19,570 nucleotides of DNA, taken from the NCBI GenBank assembly GCA_900549295.1, contig URNG01000056.1, forward strand, positions 1 to 19,570. The letters are read 5' to 3'. Under the pieces are notes generated by a model, which was not told the DNA's origin, did no database searches, and worked only from the letters and a program-made list of their open reading frames with translations. The position numbers and the translations under genes are program-made. This DNA is from an uncultured Rhodocyclaceae bacterium. GTDB taxonomy: Bacteria > Pseudomonadota > Gammaproteobacteria > Burkholderiales > Rhodocyclaceae. Of this stretch, positions 1 through 6,740 are shown piece after piece (position 1 is the stretch's first letter; the number at the start of each line of letters is the position of its first letter).

Positions 1-941
1 CCGGCGGCTCGATCCGCCAGCCGGCCGGCATGTGCAATCTCACCGGCCTGAAACCGAGCTACGGCGTGGTTTCCCGCTACGGCATGGTGGCCTATGCCTC
101 CTCGCTCGACCAGGGCGGCGTCATGGCGCATACGGCGGAGGACTGCGCCCTGCTGCTCAACGGCATGGCCGGTTTCGACGAGCGCGATTCGACTTCGCTC
201 GAACGCGCCCCGGAAGATTACCGGCGCGACCTCGAACAGCCGCTCTCCGGGCTGCGCATCGGTCTGCCCAAGGAATTCTTCGGCCCCGGCTGCGACCCGG
301 CGGTGATGGCGGCGGTGCAAAACGCCATTCAGGAATACCGGAAGCTCGGCGCGACCCTGGTCGACGTTTCGCTGCCGCACACCGACCTCGCCGTGCCGGT
401 CTATTACGTCATCGCCTCTGCCGAAGCCAGTTCCAATCTGAGCCGCTACGACGGCGTACGCTTCGGTTATCGCGCGCCGGAATACGGCAATCTGGACGAC
501 ATGTACATGAAGTCGCGCGCGCAAGCCTTCGGTGAGGAAGTCAAGCGGCGCATCCTGATCGGCACCTACGTGCTCTCGCACGGCTACTACGACGCCTATT
601 ACCTGCAGGCGCAGCGCATCCGCCGCCTGATCGCCAACGACTTCGCGGAAGCCTTCAAGTCCTGCGACGTCATCCTCGGCCCCACCGCACCGACGCCCGC
701 CTTCCGCATCGGCGAAAAAATCGCCGACCCGGTGCAGATGTACCTGTTCGACATTTACACCATCTCGGTCAACCTGGCAGGATTGCCGGGTATGTCCCTG
801 CCCTGCGGCCAGGCTGCTGGTTTGCCGGTCGGTTTTCAGTTGATCGGCAACTATTTCTCCGAAGCGCGGCTGCTCAATGCCGCTCACCGCTTCCAGCAGG
901 CCACGGATTGGCATCGGCAGCATCCGGCCGGACTGGAGTGA
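1..941 (+). CDS. gatA: Glu-tRNA(Gln)/Asp-tRNA(Asn) amidotransferase subunit A, 3' part
   Basis: C-terminal two thirds of the amidase subunit of GatCAB. The enzyme releases ammonia from glutamine (or asparagine) for transamidation of Glu-tRNA(Gln) and/or Asp-tRNA(Asn) in the cytoplasm. The reading frame enters at base 3 with GGSIRQPA, the amidase-signature block that carries the nucleophilic serine (codon 9-11). The upstream Lys and cis-Ser of the Ser-cisSer-Lys triad lie outside the window. Further family blocks follow: LTGLKPSYG, VSRYG, a long run to GPTAPTPAF, and the C-terminal NLAGLPGMSLPCG and PVGFQLIG. The frame stays open to TGA at 939-941. An ATG at 30 is internal and is not the start. 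The next gene begins 2 bp downstream and gatB follows it, so a shared transcript is likely. The family assignment is firm; only the 5' end is missing. Confidence 0.97.
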   Translation, partial: GGSIRQPAGMCNLTGLKPSYGVVSRYGMVAYASSLDQGGVMAHTAEDCALLLNGMAGFDERDSTSLERAPEDYRRDLEQPLSGLRIGLPKEFFGPGCDPAVMAAVQNAIQEYRKLGATLVDVSLPHTDLAVPVYYVIASAEASSNLSRYDGVRFGYRAPEYGNLDDMYMKSRAQAFGEEVKRRILIGTYVLSHGYYDAYYLQAQRIRRLIANDFAEAFKSCDVILGPTAPTPAFRIGEKIADPVQMYLFDIYTISVNLAGLPGMSLPCGQAAGLPVGFQLIGNYFSEARLLNAAHRFQQATDWHRQHPAGLE

Positions 942-943
942 TC

Positions 944-1468
944 GTGCGCCCGCCTTGCCTTCTCCCCTGCCTTGCCGCCCTGCTGCTGGCAGCCTGCAGT
1001 ACGCCCCCGAAGCCCCCGCCGGAGCCCGCTCCACCGCCCCCGCCAGCCGTCGAGGAAAAACCGAAAATCCAGAACGCCAAACTCAAGTACCTGCATAACC
1101 GCAACCTGCAGCCGCAACCGACGCGCGCGCTCAACGTGCGTTCGCGCTGCACGCACCGCGATGCCGTCGGCACCCAGACGCGGCTGAATCTTCTGGTCAA
1201 GGAAGCCGACGTCAAGAATTTCGATGCGCGCATCAGCATCAAGGGGCGCGGCAGCTGCCAATTCAACCTGAAGGAATTTGTGCAGGACGCGAAATTGCCG
1301 CAGGTGCTGCTGCGGCACAAAAAGGACAAGAACTGCACCGTGCGCATGTGGGAGCAGGGCAAGGACGTCACCATCGCCTTCAATAGCTGCCCGCAGTCCT
1401 GCGAGGGCAAGGCTTTCGATTATCTGTGGCCGGTCATGGTGGATGCCAAAACTGGCCGCTGTCACTGA
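944..1468 (+). CDS. Small proline-rich lipoprotein between gatA and gatB
   Basis: Predicted 174-residue outer-envelope lipoprotein of unknown function. I chose the GTG at 944 because GGAG (935-938) sits 5 bases upstream. An in-frame GTG at 938 overlaps the gatA stop and is the alternative. The N terminus is a short hydrophobic signal ending in the lipobox LLAAC, with the lipidated Cys at residue 18. A proline-rich linker of about 25 residues follows, then a basic domain of about 130 residues with five to six cysteines (RSRCTH, GSCQF, NCTV, SCPQSCEG, GRCH), which suggests disulfides in the periplasm. It ends 12 bp before gatB. Nothing in it suggests a role in tRNA amidation. Its position inside gatA-gatB probably reflects shared transcription only. 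I do not recognise the domain. Lipoprotein status is well supported by sequence; function is unknown. Confidence 0.85.
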   Translation: MRPPCLLPCLAALLLAACSTPPKPPPEPAPPPPPAVEEKPKIQNAKLKYLHNRNLQPQPTRALNVRSRCTHRDAVGTQTRLNLLVKEADVKNFDARISIKGRGSCQFNLKEFVQDAKLPQVLLRHKKDKNCTVRMWEQGKDVTIAFNSCPQSCEGKAFDYLWPVMVDAKTGRCH

Positions 1469-1480
1469 ACGGATGAAATC

Positions 1481-2944
1481 ATGAACCAGTGGGAAGTTGT
1501 CATCGGCATCGAGACGCACGCGCAACTGGCGACCGTCTCCAAGATATTTTCCGGCGCGGCCACGGCCTTCGGCGCCGCGCCGAACACCCAGGCCAGCGCC
1601 ATCGACCTCGCCTTTCCCGGCGTGTTGCCGGTGCTCAACCGGCAGGCGGTAGAGTGCGCGATCCGTTTCGGTCTGGCGATCGACGCGCACGTCGCGCCGA
1701 AATCCATCTTCGCACGCAAGAATTATTTTTACCCGGACTTGCCCAAGGGCTACCAGATCAGCCAGTTCGATCTGCCGGTGGTGCAGGGCGGCGCGCTGAC
1801 GGTACAGGTCGGCGGCGACCAGAATGGAAAAGACGAAGCCTACGAAAAGACCATCCGCCTCACCCGCGCCCACCTCGAAGAGGATGCCGGCAAATCGCTG
1901 CACGAGGATTTCCACGGCAAATCCGGCATCGACCTCAACCGCGCCGGCACGCCGCTCCTGGAAATCGTCACCGAACCGGACATGTCATCCGCCGACGAAG
2001 CCGTCGCCTACGCCCGCGCCCTGCACGCACTGGTGCGCTGGATCGGCATCTGCGACGGCAACATGCAGGAAGGGTCGTTCCGCTGCGACGCCAACGTTTC
2101 CGTGCGCCGCCCCGGCGCGCCGCTCGGCACGCGCCGCGAGATCAAGAACCTCAACTCCTTCCGCTACCTCAAGGAGGCCATCGACTACGAAATCCGCTGG
2201 CAGATCGAAACCCTGGAAGACGGCGGCAGCATCGAGCAGGCCACCGTGCTGTTCGACCCGGACACCGGCGAAACGCGCATGATGCGCAGCAAGGAAGACG
2301 CGCACGACTACCGCTATTTCCCCGATCCCGACCTGTTGCCGCTTGTCATTGGCGACGACTGGATCACCCGCGTGCGCGGCGAACTGCCGGAATTACCCGC
2401 ACAGAAACGCCGACGCTTCATGGCCGATTTCGGCCTCTCCGCCTACGACGCGACGACGCTGACCGCCAGCCAGGAAATCGCCGCCTATTTCGAAGCTGCC
2501 GTCGCCACGGCCGGTCCGGCCGCAGCCAAACCCTGCGCCAACTGGGTGATGGTCGACCTCGCCGCCCGCCTGAACAAGGAAAATCTCGACTTCGCCCAGG
2601 CCCCGGTCACGCCGCAGCAGCTGGGCGGACTGGTGGCGCGCATCGTCGACCAGACCATCTCCAACAACATCGGCAAGAAAGTGTTCGACGCCCTGTGGAG
2701 CGGCGCGGGCGCCACGGCCGACGCCATCATCGAGGCCCAGGGCCTGAAACAGATCACCGACAGCGGCGCCATTGCCGGTCTGGTGGATGAAGTGCTCGCC
2801 GCCAATGCGGCGAATGTGGCCGAATACCGCGCCGGCAAGGAAAAAGCCTTCAACGCCCTGGTCGGCCAGGTGATGAAGGCGGCCAAGGGCAAGGCCAATC
2901 CGCAACAGGTCAATGCCTTGCTCAAGGAAAAACTGGACGGCTGA
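1481..2944 (+). CDS. gatB: Glu-tRNA(Gln)/Asp-tRNA(Asn) amidotransferase subunit B
   Basis: Complete 487-residue GatB, the subunit that binds the misacylated tRNA and activates its side-chain carboxylate with ATP before transfer of ammonia from GatA. Visible family features are the N-terminal VIGIETHAQL, NRAGTPLLEIVTEPD, MQEGSFRCDANVSVR, EIKNLNSF and DYRYFPDPDL. The C-terminal helical region of about 140 residues corresponds to the GatB/YqeY tail domain, which contacts the tRNA. Length is typical for the family. The ATG at 1481 has a weak GGATG upstream, and no better start lies upstream in frame. A bidirectional terminator follows 36 bp after the stop. GatB with GatA implies that this organism makes Asn-tRNA and/or Gln-tRNA indirectly, as many betaproteobacteria do and E. 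coli does not. Confidence 0.98.
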   Translation: MNQWEVVIGIETHAQLATVSKIFSGAATAFGAAPNTQASAIDLAFPGVLPVLNRQAVECAIRFGLAIDAHVAPKSIFARKNYFYPDLPKGYQISQFDLPVVQGGALTVQVGGDQNGKDEAYEKTIRLTRAHLEEDAGKSLHEDFHGKSGIDLNRAGTPLLEIVTEPDMSSADEAVAYARALHALVRWIGICDGNMQEGSFRCDANVSVRRPGAPLGTRREIKNLNSFRYLKEAIDYEIRWQIETLEDGGSIEQATVLFDPDTGETRMMRSKEDAHDYRYFPDPDLLPLVIGDDWITRVRGELPELPAQKRRRFMADFGLSAYDATTLTASQEIAAYFEAAVATAGPAAAKPCANWVMVDLAARLNKENLDFAQAPVTPQQLGGLVARIVDQTISNNIGKKVFDALWSGAGATADAIIEAQGLKQITDSGAIAGLVDEVLAANAANVAEYRAGKEKAFNALVGQVMKAAKGKANPQQVNALLKEKLDG

Positions 2945-2980
2945 AAGCGCCGGCACCGGCCGCCGGCTGGCCAATTCCCC

Positions 2981-3012
2981 AAAAACCCGGCTCCGGCCTT
3001 GCCGGGTTTTTT
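2981..3012. terminator. Bidirectional intrinsic terminator between gatB and the convergent gene
   Basis: The inverted repeat AAAAACCCGGC / GCCGGGTTTTT has a loop of about 9 bases and a run of six T on the plus strand and at least five T on the minus strand. It can end transcripts arriving from gatB (+) and from the pyrE-linked gene (-). The stop codon of the minus-strand gene (3011-3013) lies in its T-run. Confidence 0.92.
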
Positions 3013-3679
3013 AATGCGGCGTTGCCGGCCTGCCCCCGGTCAACTCCAGATAGCGTTTGCGGTCGGCTTCGTATTTCTGAGTCGTCATCGTCAGTTCCTT
3101 GCGCCGCAATTCGATCAGCTCCTGCTGCAGCCGGAGCTCATGCCCTGCCGCCCGCAACTGGTTCGCCAGATCCACCGGCATGCTGCGCCGTTTGTAGAAT
3201 TCCGCCTCGCTTGCCAGGGCGCGCTGTTTCTTCTGCAGTTCGAGCATCTCATCTTGTGCCGTCCGCAGCGCCTGGCGCGCCTCGCCCTCCGATTTTTTCT
3301 GAAGAAAATCAATATCCTCTGCCGTCGGATACGTCGTCAGGAGCGCTTGGTCCTTGCGCCATTGCTCGCGCCGCGCATCTTCGATGCGTTTTTCCTCGGC
3401 CGCAGCCGCGGCAGCCGCCGCTTTCTGCTCTGGCGTCAGTGGCGCCGCCACCTCGCGGATGGGGTTTCCCGCCCGATCGAGAACCCGGTAGGCACGCCCC
3501 CGGCATTGCGGCGGCAGGGTGTCACCGCAAACGCTGCGCCCGCTGGCCGGGTCCTGGCAGCAATACATGTTCTTGGCCCCACTCGCAGCGGGCTGCGCCA
3601 AGGCAGGCAAGGGTATGAAGAGCGGGACGAGCAGCAACACAAATGGGACCGGAATGGGCGGTAGGTGCCGGCGGCTCAT
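3011..3679 (-). CDS. Secreted cysteine-containing coiled-coil protein (DUF4124-like N terminus)
   Basis: 222-residue exported protein of unknown function. The start is the ATG at 3679, one base after the pyrE stop. Longer in-frame readings run into pyrE and are unlikely. Residues 1-28 form a signal peptide (basic start, hydrophobic core, ALA cleavage site). The mature N terminus has a compact cysteine module, NMYCCQDPASGRSVCGD then LPPQCRGRAYR (Cys 40, 41, 51, 59), which resembles the short DUF4124-type modules of betaproteobacterial envelope proteins; that resemblance is from memory. From about residue 83 it is highly charged and Ala/Glu/Lys/Arg-rich, with heptad-like spacing that predicts a long coiled coil to the C terminus. 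It is probably cotranscribed with pyrE. The link looks like a conserved neighbourhood rather than a shared pathway. Confidence 0.82.
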   Translation of the reverse strand: MSRRHLPPIPVPFVLLLVPLFIPLPALAQPAASGAKNMYCCQDPASGRSVCGDTLPPQCRGRAYRVLDRAGNPIREVAAPLTPEQKAAAAAAAAEEKRIEDARREQWRKDQALLTTYPTAEDIDFLQKKSEGEARQALRTAQDEMLELQKKQRALASEAEFYKRRSMPVDLANQLRAAGHELRLQQELIELRRKELTMTTQKYEADRKRYLELTGGRPATPH

Positions 3680-3680
3680 T

Positions 3681-4322
3681 TCAGGCATCCACGCCGTAAT
3701 CTGCGCGGTAGCGTGCCACGGCCTCGCGGTATTGCGCAAATTCGGCATGCTGGGCGAGGTAGTCCAGCAAATCCTGCAACCCCGCCACCGCCACCACGGG
3801 AATCCCATAATCGCGCACCACTTCCTGCACCGCCGACAACTCGCCGCTGCCTCGCTCCTGACGATCCAGCGCAATCAGCACGCCCGCCGGCGTAGCGCCC
3901 GCCGCACGAATCAATTCCACCGATTCACGCACCGAAGTACCGGCAGAAATCACGTCATCGACGATCAATACCCGCCCGCTCAACGGCGCGCCGACGACGT
4001 TGCCGCCCTCGCCGTGATCCTTGGCTTCCTTGCGATTGAAGGCAAAGGGATAGTTCTGTCCATCGGCCGCCAACGCCACGGCAATCGCCGCCACCAGCGG
4101 AATACCCTTGTAGGCCGGGCCGAACAGCATGTCGAAACCGACGCCGCCAGCTTGCACGGCTTTGGCGTAGAATCCGGCCAGCCGGCCCAGCGACGCGCCG
4201 TCGTTGAACAAGCCGGCATTGAAGAAATAGGGCGACATGCGCCCAGCCTTGGTTTTGAACTCGCCAAAGCGCAACACCTTGCAGGCAAGGGCGAATTCGA
4301 TGAAATCCTGGCGAAAATCCAT
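3681..4322 (-). CDS. pyrE: Orotate phosphoribosyltransferase
   Basis: Complete 213-residue PyrE, which converts orotate and PRPP to OMP in de novo pyrimidine synthesis (cytosolic dimer). The flexible catalytic loop RKEAKDHGEGG is at 97-107, with the family lysines and histidine. FGPAYKG is at 68-73. The 13-residue PRPP signature VLIVDDVISAGTS is at 118-130. Length matches proteobacterial PyrE. The ATG at 4322 has a strong GAGGTGAT directly upstream. The next gene starts 1 bp after its TGA, so the two are very likely one transcript. It is divergent from xth, with about 40 bp between starts, so its promoter must be very compact or lie partly within xth. The other pyrimidine genes of this window (pyrR, pyrB, pyrC') are far away on the other strand. 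Confidence 0.98.
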   Translation of the reverse strand: MDFRQDFIEFALACKVLRFGEFKTKAGRMSPYFFNAGLFNDGASLGRLAGFYAKAVQAGGVGFDMLFGPAYKGIPLVAAIAVALAADGQNYPFAFNRKEAKDHGEGGNVVGAPLSGRVLIVDDVISAGTSVRESVELIRAAGATPAGVLIALDRQERGSGELSAVQEVVRDYGIPVVAVAGLQDLLDYLAQHAEFAQYREAVARYRADYGVDA

Positions 4323-4363
4323 ATCACCTCAAAACAGGTCCGGTTATTCCCGGAATGTCCGCC

Positions 4364-5146
4364 ATGTTACGCATCATCTCCCTGAATCTCAACGGTATTC
4401 GCTCAGCATGGAACAAAAACCTGCTGCCCTGGCTCAGTCAACAACAGGCCGATGTCGTCTGCCTGCAGGAACTGAAAGCCCAGCTTCCTGACCTGACTCC
4501 CGAAATGCACGCGCCGGACGGCCTGCACGCGCATTACCACGCCGCAGAAAAGAAAGGCTACAGCGGCGTCGGCGTCTGGACACGCGCAGCGCCCAGCGCC
4601 GCCCACGCAGGCTTTGGCGTTCCCGAATTCGACGCCGAAGGCCGCTATCTGCGCGTCGATTTCGCCAATCTGAGCGTCATTTCCCTGTATCTCCCCTCCG
4701 GCTCCTCATCGCCGGAACGCCAGACCGCCAAATTCCGCTTTCTCGACGCCTTCCTTCCTCACTTGGCGGCACTGCGCGCCGAAGGCCGCGAAATCGTCAT
4801 CTGCGGCGACTGGAACATCGCTCACCGCGAAATCGACCTGAAAAACTGGAAATCCAACCAGAAAAATTCCGGCTTCCTGCCCGAAGAACGCGCCTGGCTC
4901 ACCCGCGTCATCGACGAACTTGGCTGGGTGGACGTCTACCGCCAACTCTATCCGGAAGCCGGCGACACCGCCTACACTTGGTGGAGCAACCGCGGCCAAG
5001 CTTGGGCCAAGAACGTCGGCTGGCGCATCGACTACCAGATCGCCACCCCCGGCATCGCCGCTACCGCCCGCCAAGCCAGCGTCTACAAACAAGAACGCTT
5101 CTCCGACCACGCCCCGCTCAGCATCGATTACGACTGGCGCATTTGA
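4364..5146 (+). CDS. xth: Exodeoxyribonuclease III (AP endonuclease, ExoIII/Ape1 family)
   Basis: DNA repair nuclease that cleaves the backbone at abasic sites and has 3'-5' exonuclease and 3'-phosphatase activities. Read from ATG 4364 it has 260 residues and all expected active-site blocks: SLNLNGIRSA with Asn8, LQELK with the metal-binding Glu36, LYLPSG with Tyr109, GDWN with Asp149 and Asn151, RIDYQ with Asp223, and the C-terminal SDHAPL pair Asp248-His249. I prefer 4364 because GGA is 9 bases upstream and the family normally begins MLRI. The ATG at 4355 would add three residues. Shared spacing with pyrE is tight. Downstream, only the bidirectional hairpin at 5256-5283 looks able to end its transcript. 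Function is secure. Confidence 0.97.
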   Translation: MLRIISLNLNGIRSAWNKNLLPWLSQQQADVVCLQELKAQLPDLTPEMHAPDGLHAHYHAAEKKGYSGVGVWTRAAPSAAHAGFGVPEFDAEGRYLRVDFANLSVISLYLPSGSSSPERQTAKFRFLDAFLPHLAALRAEGREIVICGDWNIAHREIDLKNWKSNQKNSGFLPEERAWLTRVIDELGWVDVYRQLYPEAGDTAYTWWSNRGQAWAKNVGWRIDYQIATPGIAATARQASVYKQERFSDHAPLSIDYDWRI

Positions 5147-5176
5147 GCACCAGCCCTGCCATCAGGCTGGCCCAGC

Positions 5177-5202
5177 AAAAAACCCCGGCTTTCAGGGCGG
5201 GG
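5177..5202 (-). terminator. Second terminator downstream of tRNA-Phe
   Basis: Read on the minus strand, CCCCG and CGGGG form a 5 bp GC stem with a 10-base loop, followed directly by six T. There is no U-run for the plus strand, so it would act only on read-through past the stronger hairpin at 5256-5283. The stem is short, hence moderate confidence. Confidence 0.6.
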
Positions 5203-5255
5203 CGCCCATAAACACCCCGGAGCGACCGGGCAGGCAGCGGCTAGGCTGGACACAA

Positions 5256-5283
5256 AAAAACCAACCGGGAGCGGTTGGTTTTT
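5256..5283. terminator. Intrinsic terminator for tRNA-Phe (also faces xth)
   Basis: CCAACCG / CGGTTGG stem with GGAG loop, flanked by five A on the left and five T on the right, so a U-run follows the stem on both strands. On the minus strand it lies 8 bp after the tRNA 3' end. On the plus strand it lies 109 bp after the xth stop. Confidence 0.9.
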
Positions 5284-5290
5284 GGAATTC

Positions 5291-5366
5291 TGGTGGCCAA
5301 TCGCGGAATCGAACCACGGACACGCGGATTTTCAATCCGCTGCTCTACCAACTGAGCTAATTGGCC
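5291..5366 (-). tRNA. tRNA-Phe (GAA)
   Basis: 76-nt cloverleaf on the minus strand. The acceptor stem GGCCAAT pairs with ATTGGCC, with discriminator A and an encoded CCA (5291-5293). The D-arm is GCTCAGTTGGTAGAGC. The anticodon stem GCGGA/TCCGC holds the loop TTGAAAA, giving anticodon GAA. The T-arm contains GGTTCGATTCC. All stems pair by eye. It is a single-gene unit with its own promoter upstream and terminators downstream. Confidence 0.98.
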
Positions 5367-5379
5367 AAACGAAGCGCGC

Positions 5380-5408
5380 ATTATAGGGAGTGTGCTGCCA
5401 ACAGGCAA
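5380..5408 (-). promoter_or_regulatory. Sigma-70 promoter of tRNA-Phe
   Basis: On the minus strand, -35 TTGCCT (5403-5408) and a perfect -10 TATAAT (5380-5385) are separated by exactly 17 bp. The bases after the -10 are GCGCGC, a GC-rich discriminator of the kind linked to stringent control of stable-RNA promoters. The start point would fall 5-10 bases upstream of the tRNA. Confidence 0.88.
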
Positions 5409-5495
5409 GCGAAAAGCTGCGAGTCTGGTGTGGCTGGCGGATAAAAATGCGCAGCGTATCCCGCACGCGGCAAGGCAAGGCGCAAAGGCTGCGGG

Positions 5496-5528
5496 AACCT
5501 GCGCGCAATACCGGGGACCAAGCAGGTT
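5496..5528 (+). repeat. Inverted repeat in the hemF leader
   Basis: AACCTGC (5496-5502) and GCAGGTT (5522-5528) form a perfect 7 bp inverted repeat with a 19-base spacer, ending 21 bp before the hemF ATG. It could be a leader stem-loop or an operator, or be chance in GC-rich DNA. The rest of 5409-5549 shows no convincing hemF promoter to me. Confidence 0.35.
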
Positions 5529-5549
5529 TCGTCATTTACGGTCGAAACC

Positions 5550-6446
5550 ATGGACACCCTCGAACTCAAGCATTTCTTTACCCTCCTGCAGGACGACATC
5601 GTCGCTCGCCTCGCGGCCTTTGATGGACGGGCATTTCGCAGCGACACCTGGCAGCGCCCAGAAGGCGGGGGCGGGATTTCGCGTCTGATCGAGGAAGGCG
5701 ATTTCTTTGAGCGCGGCGGGGTCAATTTCTCACACGTGACCGGGCAATCGCTGCCGGCTTCGGCCACTGCGGCCCGGCCGCAACTGGCGGGGCGGGCCTG
5801 GGAGGCGTTGGGGGTGTCGCTGGTGCTGCATCCGCGCAATCCTTATTGCCCGACGGCGCACATGAACGTGCGTTTTTTCGTGGCGCGCAAGCCGGGCGAA
5901 GCGGATATCTGGTGGTTTGGCGGCGGCATGGACATGACGCCTTATTACGGGCAGATCGAGGACGTGCAACACTTTCACCGTACCTGCCAGGCGGCGCTCG
6001 CGCCCTTTGGCGAGGCGCTTTATCCGCAGTACAAGGCCAATTGCGACGAGTATTTCTTTCTCAGGCACCGCCAGGAGCCGCGCGGGGTGGGCGGGATTTT
6101 CTTCGACGATCTGAGCGAAGGCGGTTTCGAGCACTGTTTTGCCCTGACGCAGGCGGTCGGCGAGGCTTTTATTCCGGCTTATCTGCCGGTGCTGGAAAAA
6201 CGCCGCGACACGCCCTACGGCGAGCACGAGCGCGATTTCCAGGCCTACCGGCGCGGGCGCTACGTCGAATTCAATCTGGTCTGGGATCGCGGCACCCTGT
6301 TTGGCCTGCAATCGGGCGGGCGCACCGAGTCCATCCTGATGTCGCTGCCGCCTGTCGTCAAATGGCGCTACGACTGGCAGCCGCAGCCAGGTTCGCCGGA
6401 AGCCGAACTGTACGAGGTTTTTTTACAGCCGCGCGAATGGCTGTAA
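5550..6446 (+). CDS. hemF: Oxygen-dependent coproporphyrinogen III oxidase
   Basis: Complete 298-residue HemF. It oxidatively decarboxylates two propionates of coproporphyrinogen III to give protoporphyrinogen IX using O2, in the cytosol. Diagnostic blocks: GGGGISRLIEEGDFFERGGVNFS (38-60), HPRNPYCPTAHMNVRFF (94-110), WWFGGGMDMTPYYG (121-134), GGIFFDDL (181-188) and EFNLVWDRGTLFGLQSGGRTES (240-261). Length equals that of the E. coli enzyme to within a residue. The ATG at 5550 has no good Shine-Dalgarno; only ACGG is near. It faces the hem operon tail to tail with 6 bp between stop codons. An O2-dependent enzyme implies aerobic haem synthesis; whether an anaerobic HemN also exists cannot be told from here. 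Confidence 0.98.
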   Translation: MDTLELKHFFTLLQDDIVARLAAFDGRAFRSDTWQRPEGGGGISRLIEEGDFFERGGVNFSHVTGQSLPASATAARPQLAGRAWEALGVSLVLHPRNPYCPTAHMNVRFFVARKPGEADIWWFGGGMDMTPYYGQIEDVQHFHRTCQAALAPFGEALYPQYKANCDEYFFLRHRQEPRGVGGIFFDDLSEGGFEHCFALTQAVGEAFIPAYLPVLEKRRDTPYGEHERDFQAYRRGRYVEFNLVWDRGTLFGLQSGGRTESILMSLPPVVKWRYDWQPQPGSPEAELYEVFLQPREWL

Positions 6447-6447
6447 A
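6422..6447. repeat. Stem-loop at the hemF / small-protein convergent junction
   Basis: TTTACAGCC (6422-6430) and GGCTGTAAA (6439-6447) form a perfect 9 bp inverted repeat with an 8-base loop over the hemF stop codon. Neither strand has a U-run after the stem (the minus strand has A), so it is not a canonical terminator. It is the only hairpin seen between two converging transcripts, so it may still end or protect one of them. Confidence 0.5.
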
Positions 6448-6452
6448 GCCGC

Positions 6453-6692
6453 TTATTTCAGCTTGCCCCTCACCGCCCGCACCCGCTCCGCAAGCTTGAT
6501 TTCGACCTTGCCGCCATTGCCTTGCAGGTTGCCGCAGACGCAGGCCGATTGAATGTGCGGCACCGAATTGATGATGGCGGTGCAATCCAGACATTCGTAA
6601 TACACGTCGCCGCCAGTGGGCAGCGCATCGGCGGGCGGAGCCGGTTCGATCGGGTAAAACTTGTAGATTTTGCGTAGGTCGATGTTCAACAT
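6453..6692 (-). CDS. Small four-cysteine protein (putative zinc ribbon) at the end of the hem operon
   Basis: 79-residue cytoplasmic protein with no signal peptide. Its cysteines are arranged ECLDC (34, 37) and ACVCGN (51, 53), that is CxxC-x13-CxC, which looks like a small zinc- or iron-binding knuckle. The N terminus is MLNIDLRKIYKFYP and the C terminus is basic. The ATG at 6692 has a good AGGGGA 7 bases upstream. It begins 48 bp after hemY on the same strand, so it is probably the last gene of hemC-D-X-Y. I have the impression that similar proteins occur in other betaproteobacteria but cannot name the family. A metal-related role is inference from the cysteines alone. Composition and the ribosome-binding site make it a convincing gene. 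Confidence 0.8.
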   Translation of the reverse strand: MLNIDLRKIYKFYPIEPAPPADALPTGGDVYYECLDCTAIINSVPHIQSACVCGNLQGNGGKVEIKLAERVRAVRGKLK

Positions 6693-6740
6693 GTTGGTTC
6701 CCCTGTTTGTGTGTGTCGTGTCATGTATTGCCGCGCGCCG

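Noticed and set aside
884..1915. 343-codon open frame on the minus strand across the lipoprotein gene and gatB start
   Set aside because: Antisense to two well-supported genes; composition is that of a mirror frame in GC-rich DNA and no domain is visible.
3519..4385. 288-codon plus-strand frame opposite pyrE
   Set aside because: Antisense to clear pyrE catalytic motifs; His/Arg-rich shadow.
5203..5255. Third terminator (CCCGG/CCGGG) downstream of tRNA-Phe
   Set aside because: The stem is only 5 bp and no proper T-run follows it on either strand.
5409..5549. Possible riboswitch or T-box in the long hemF leader
   Set aside because: Only a 7 bp inverted repeat is visible; no conserved riboswitch core, T-box sequence or terminator before the ATG.
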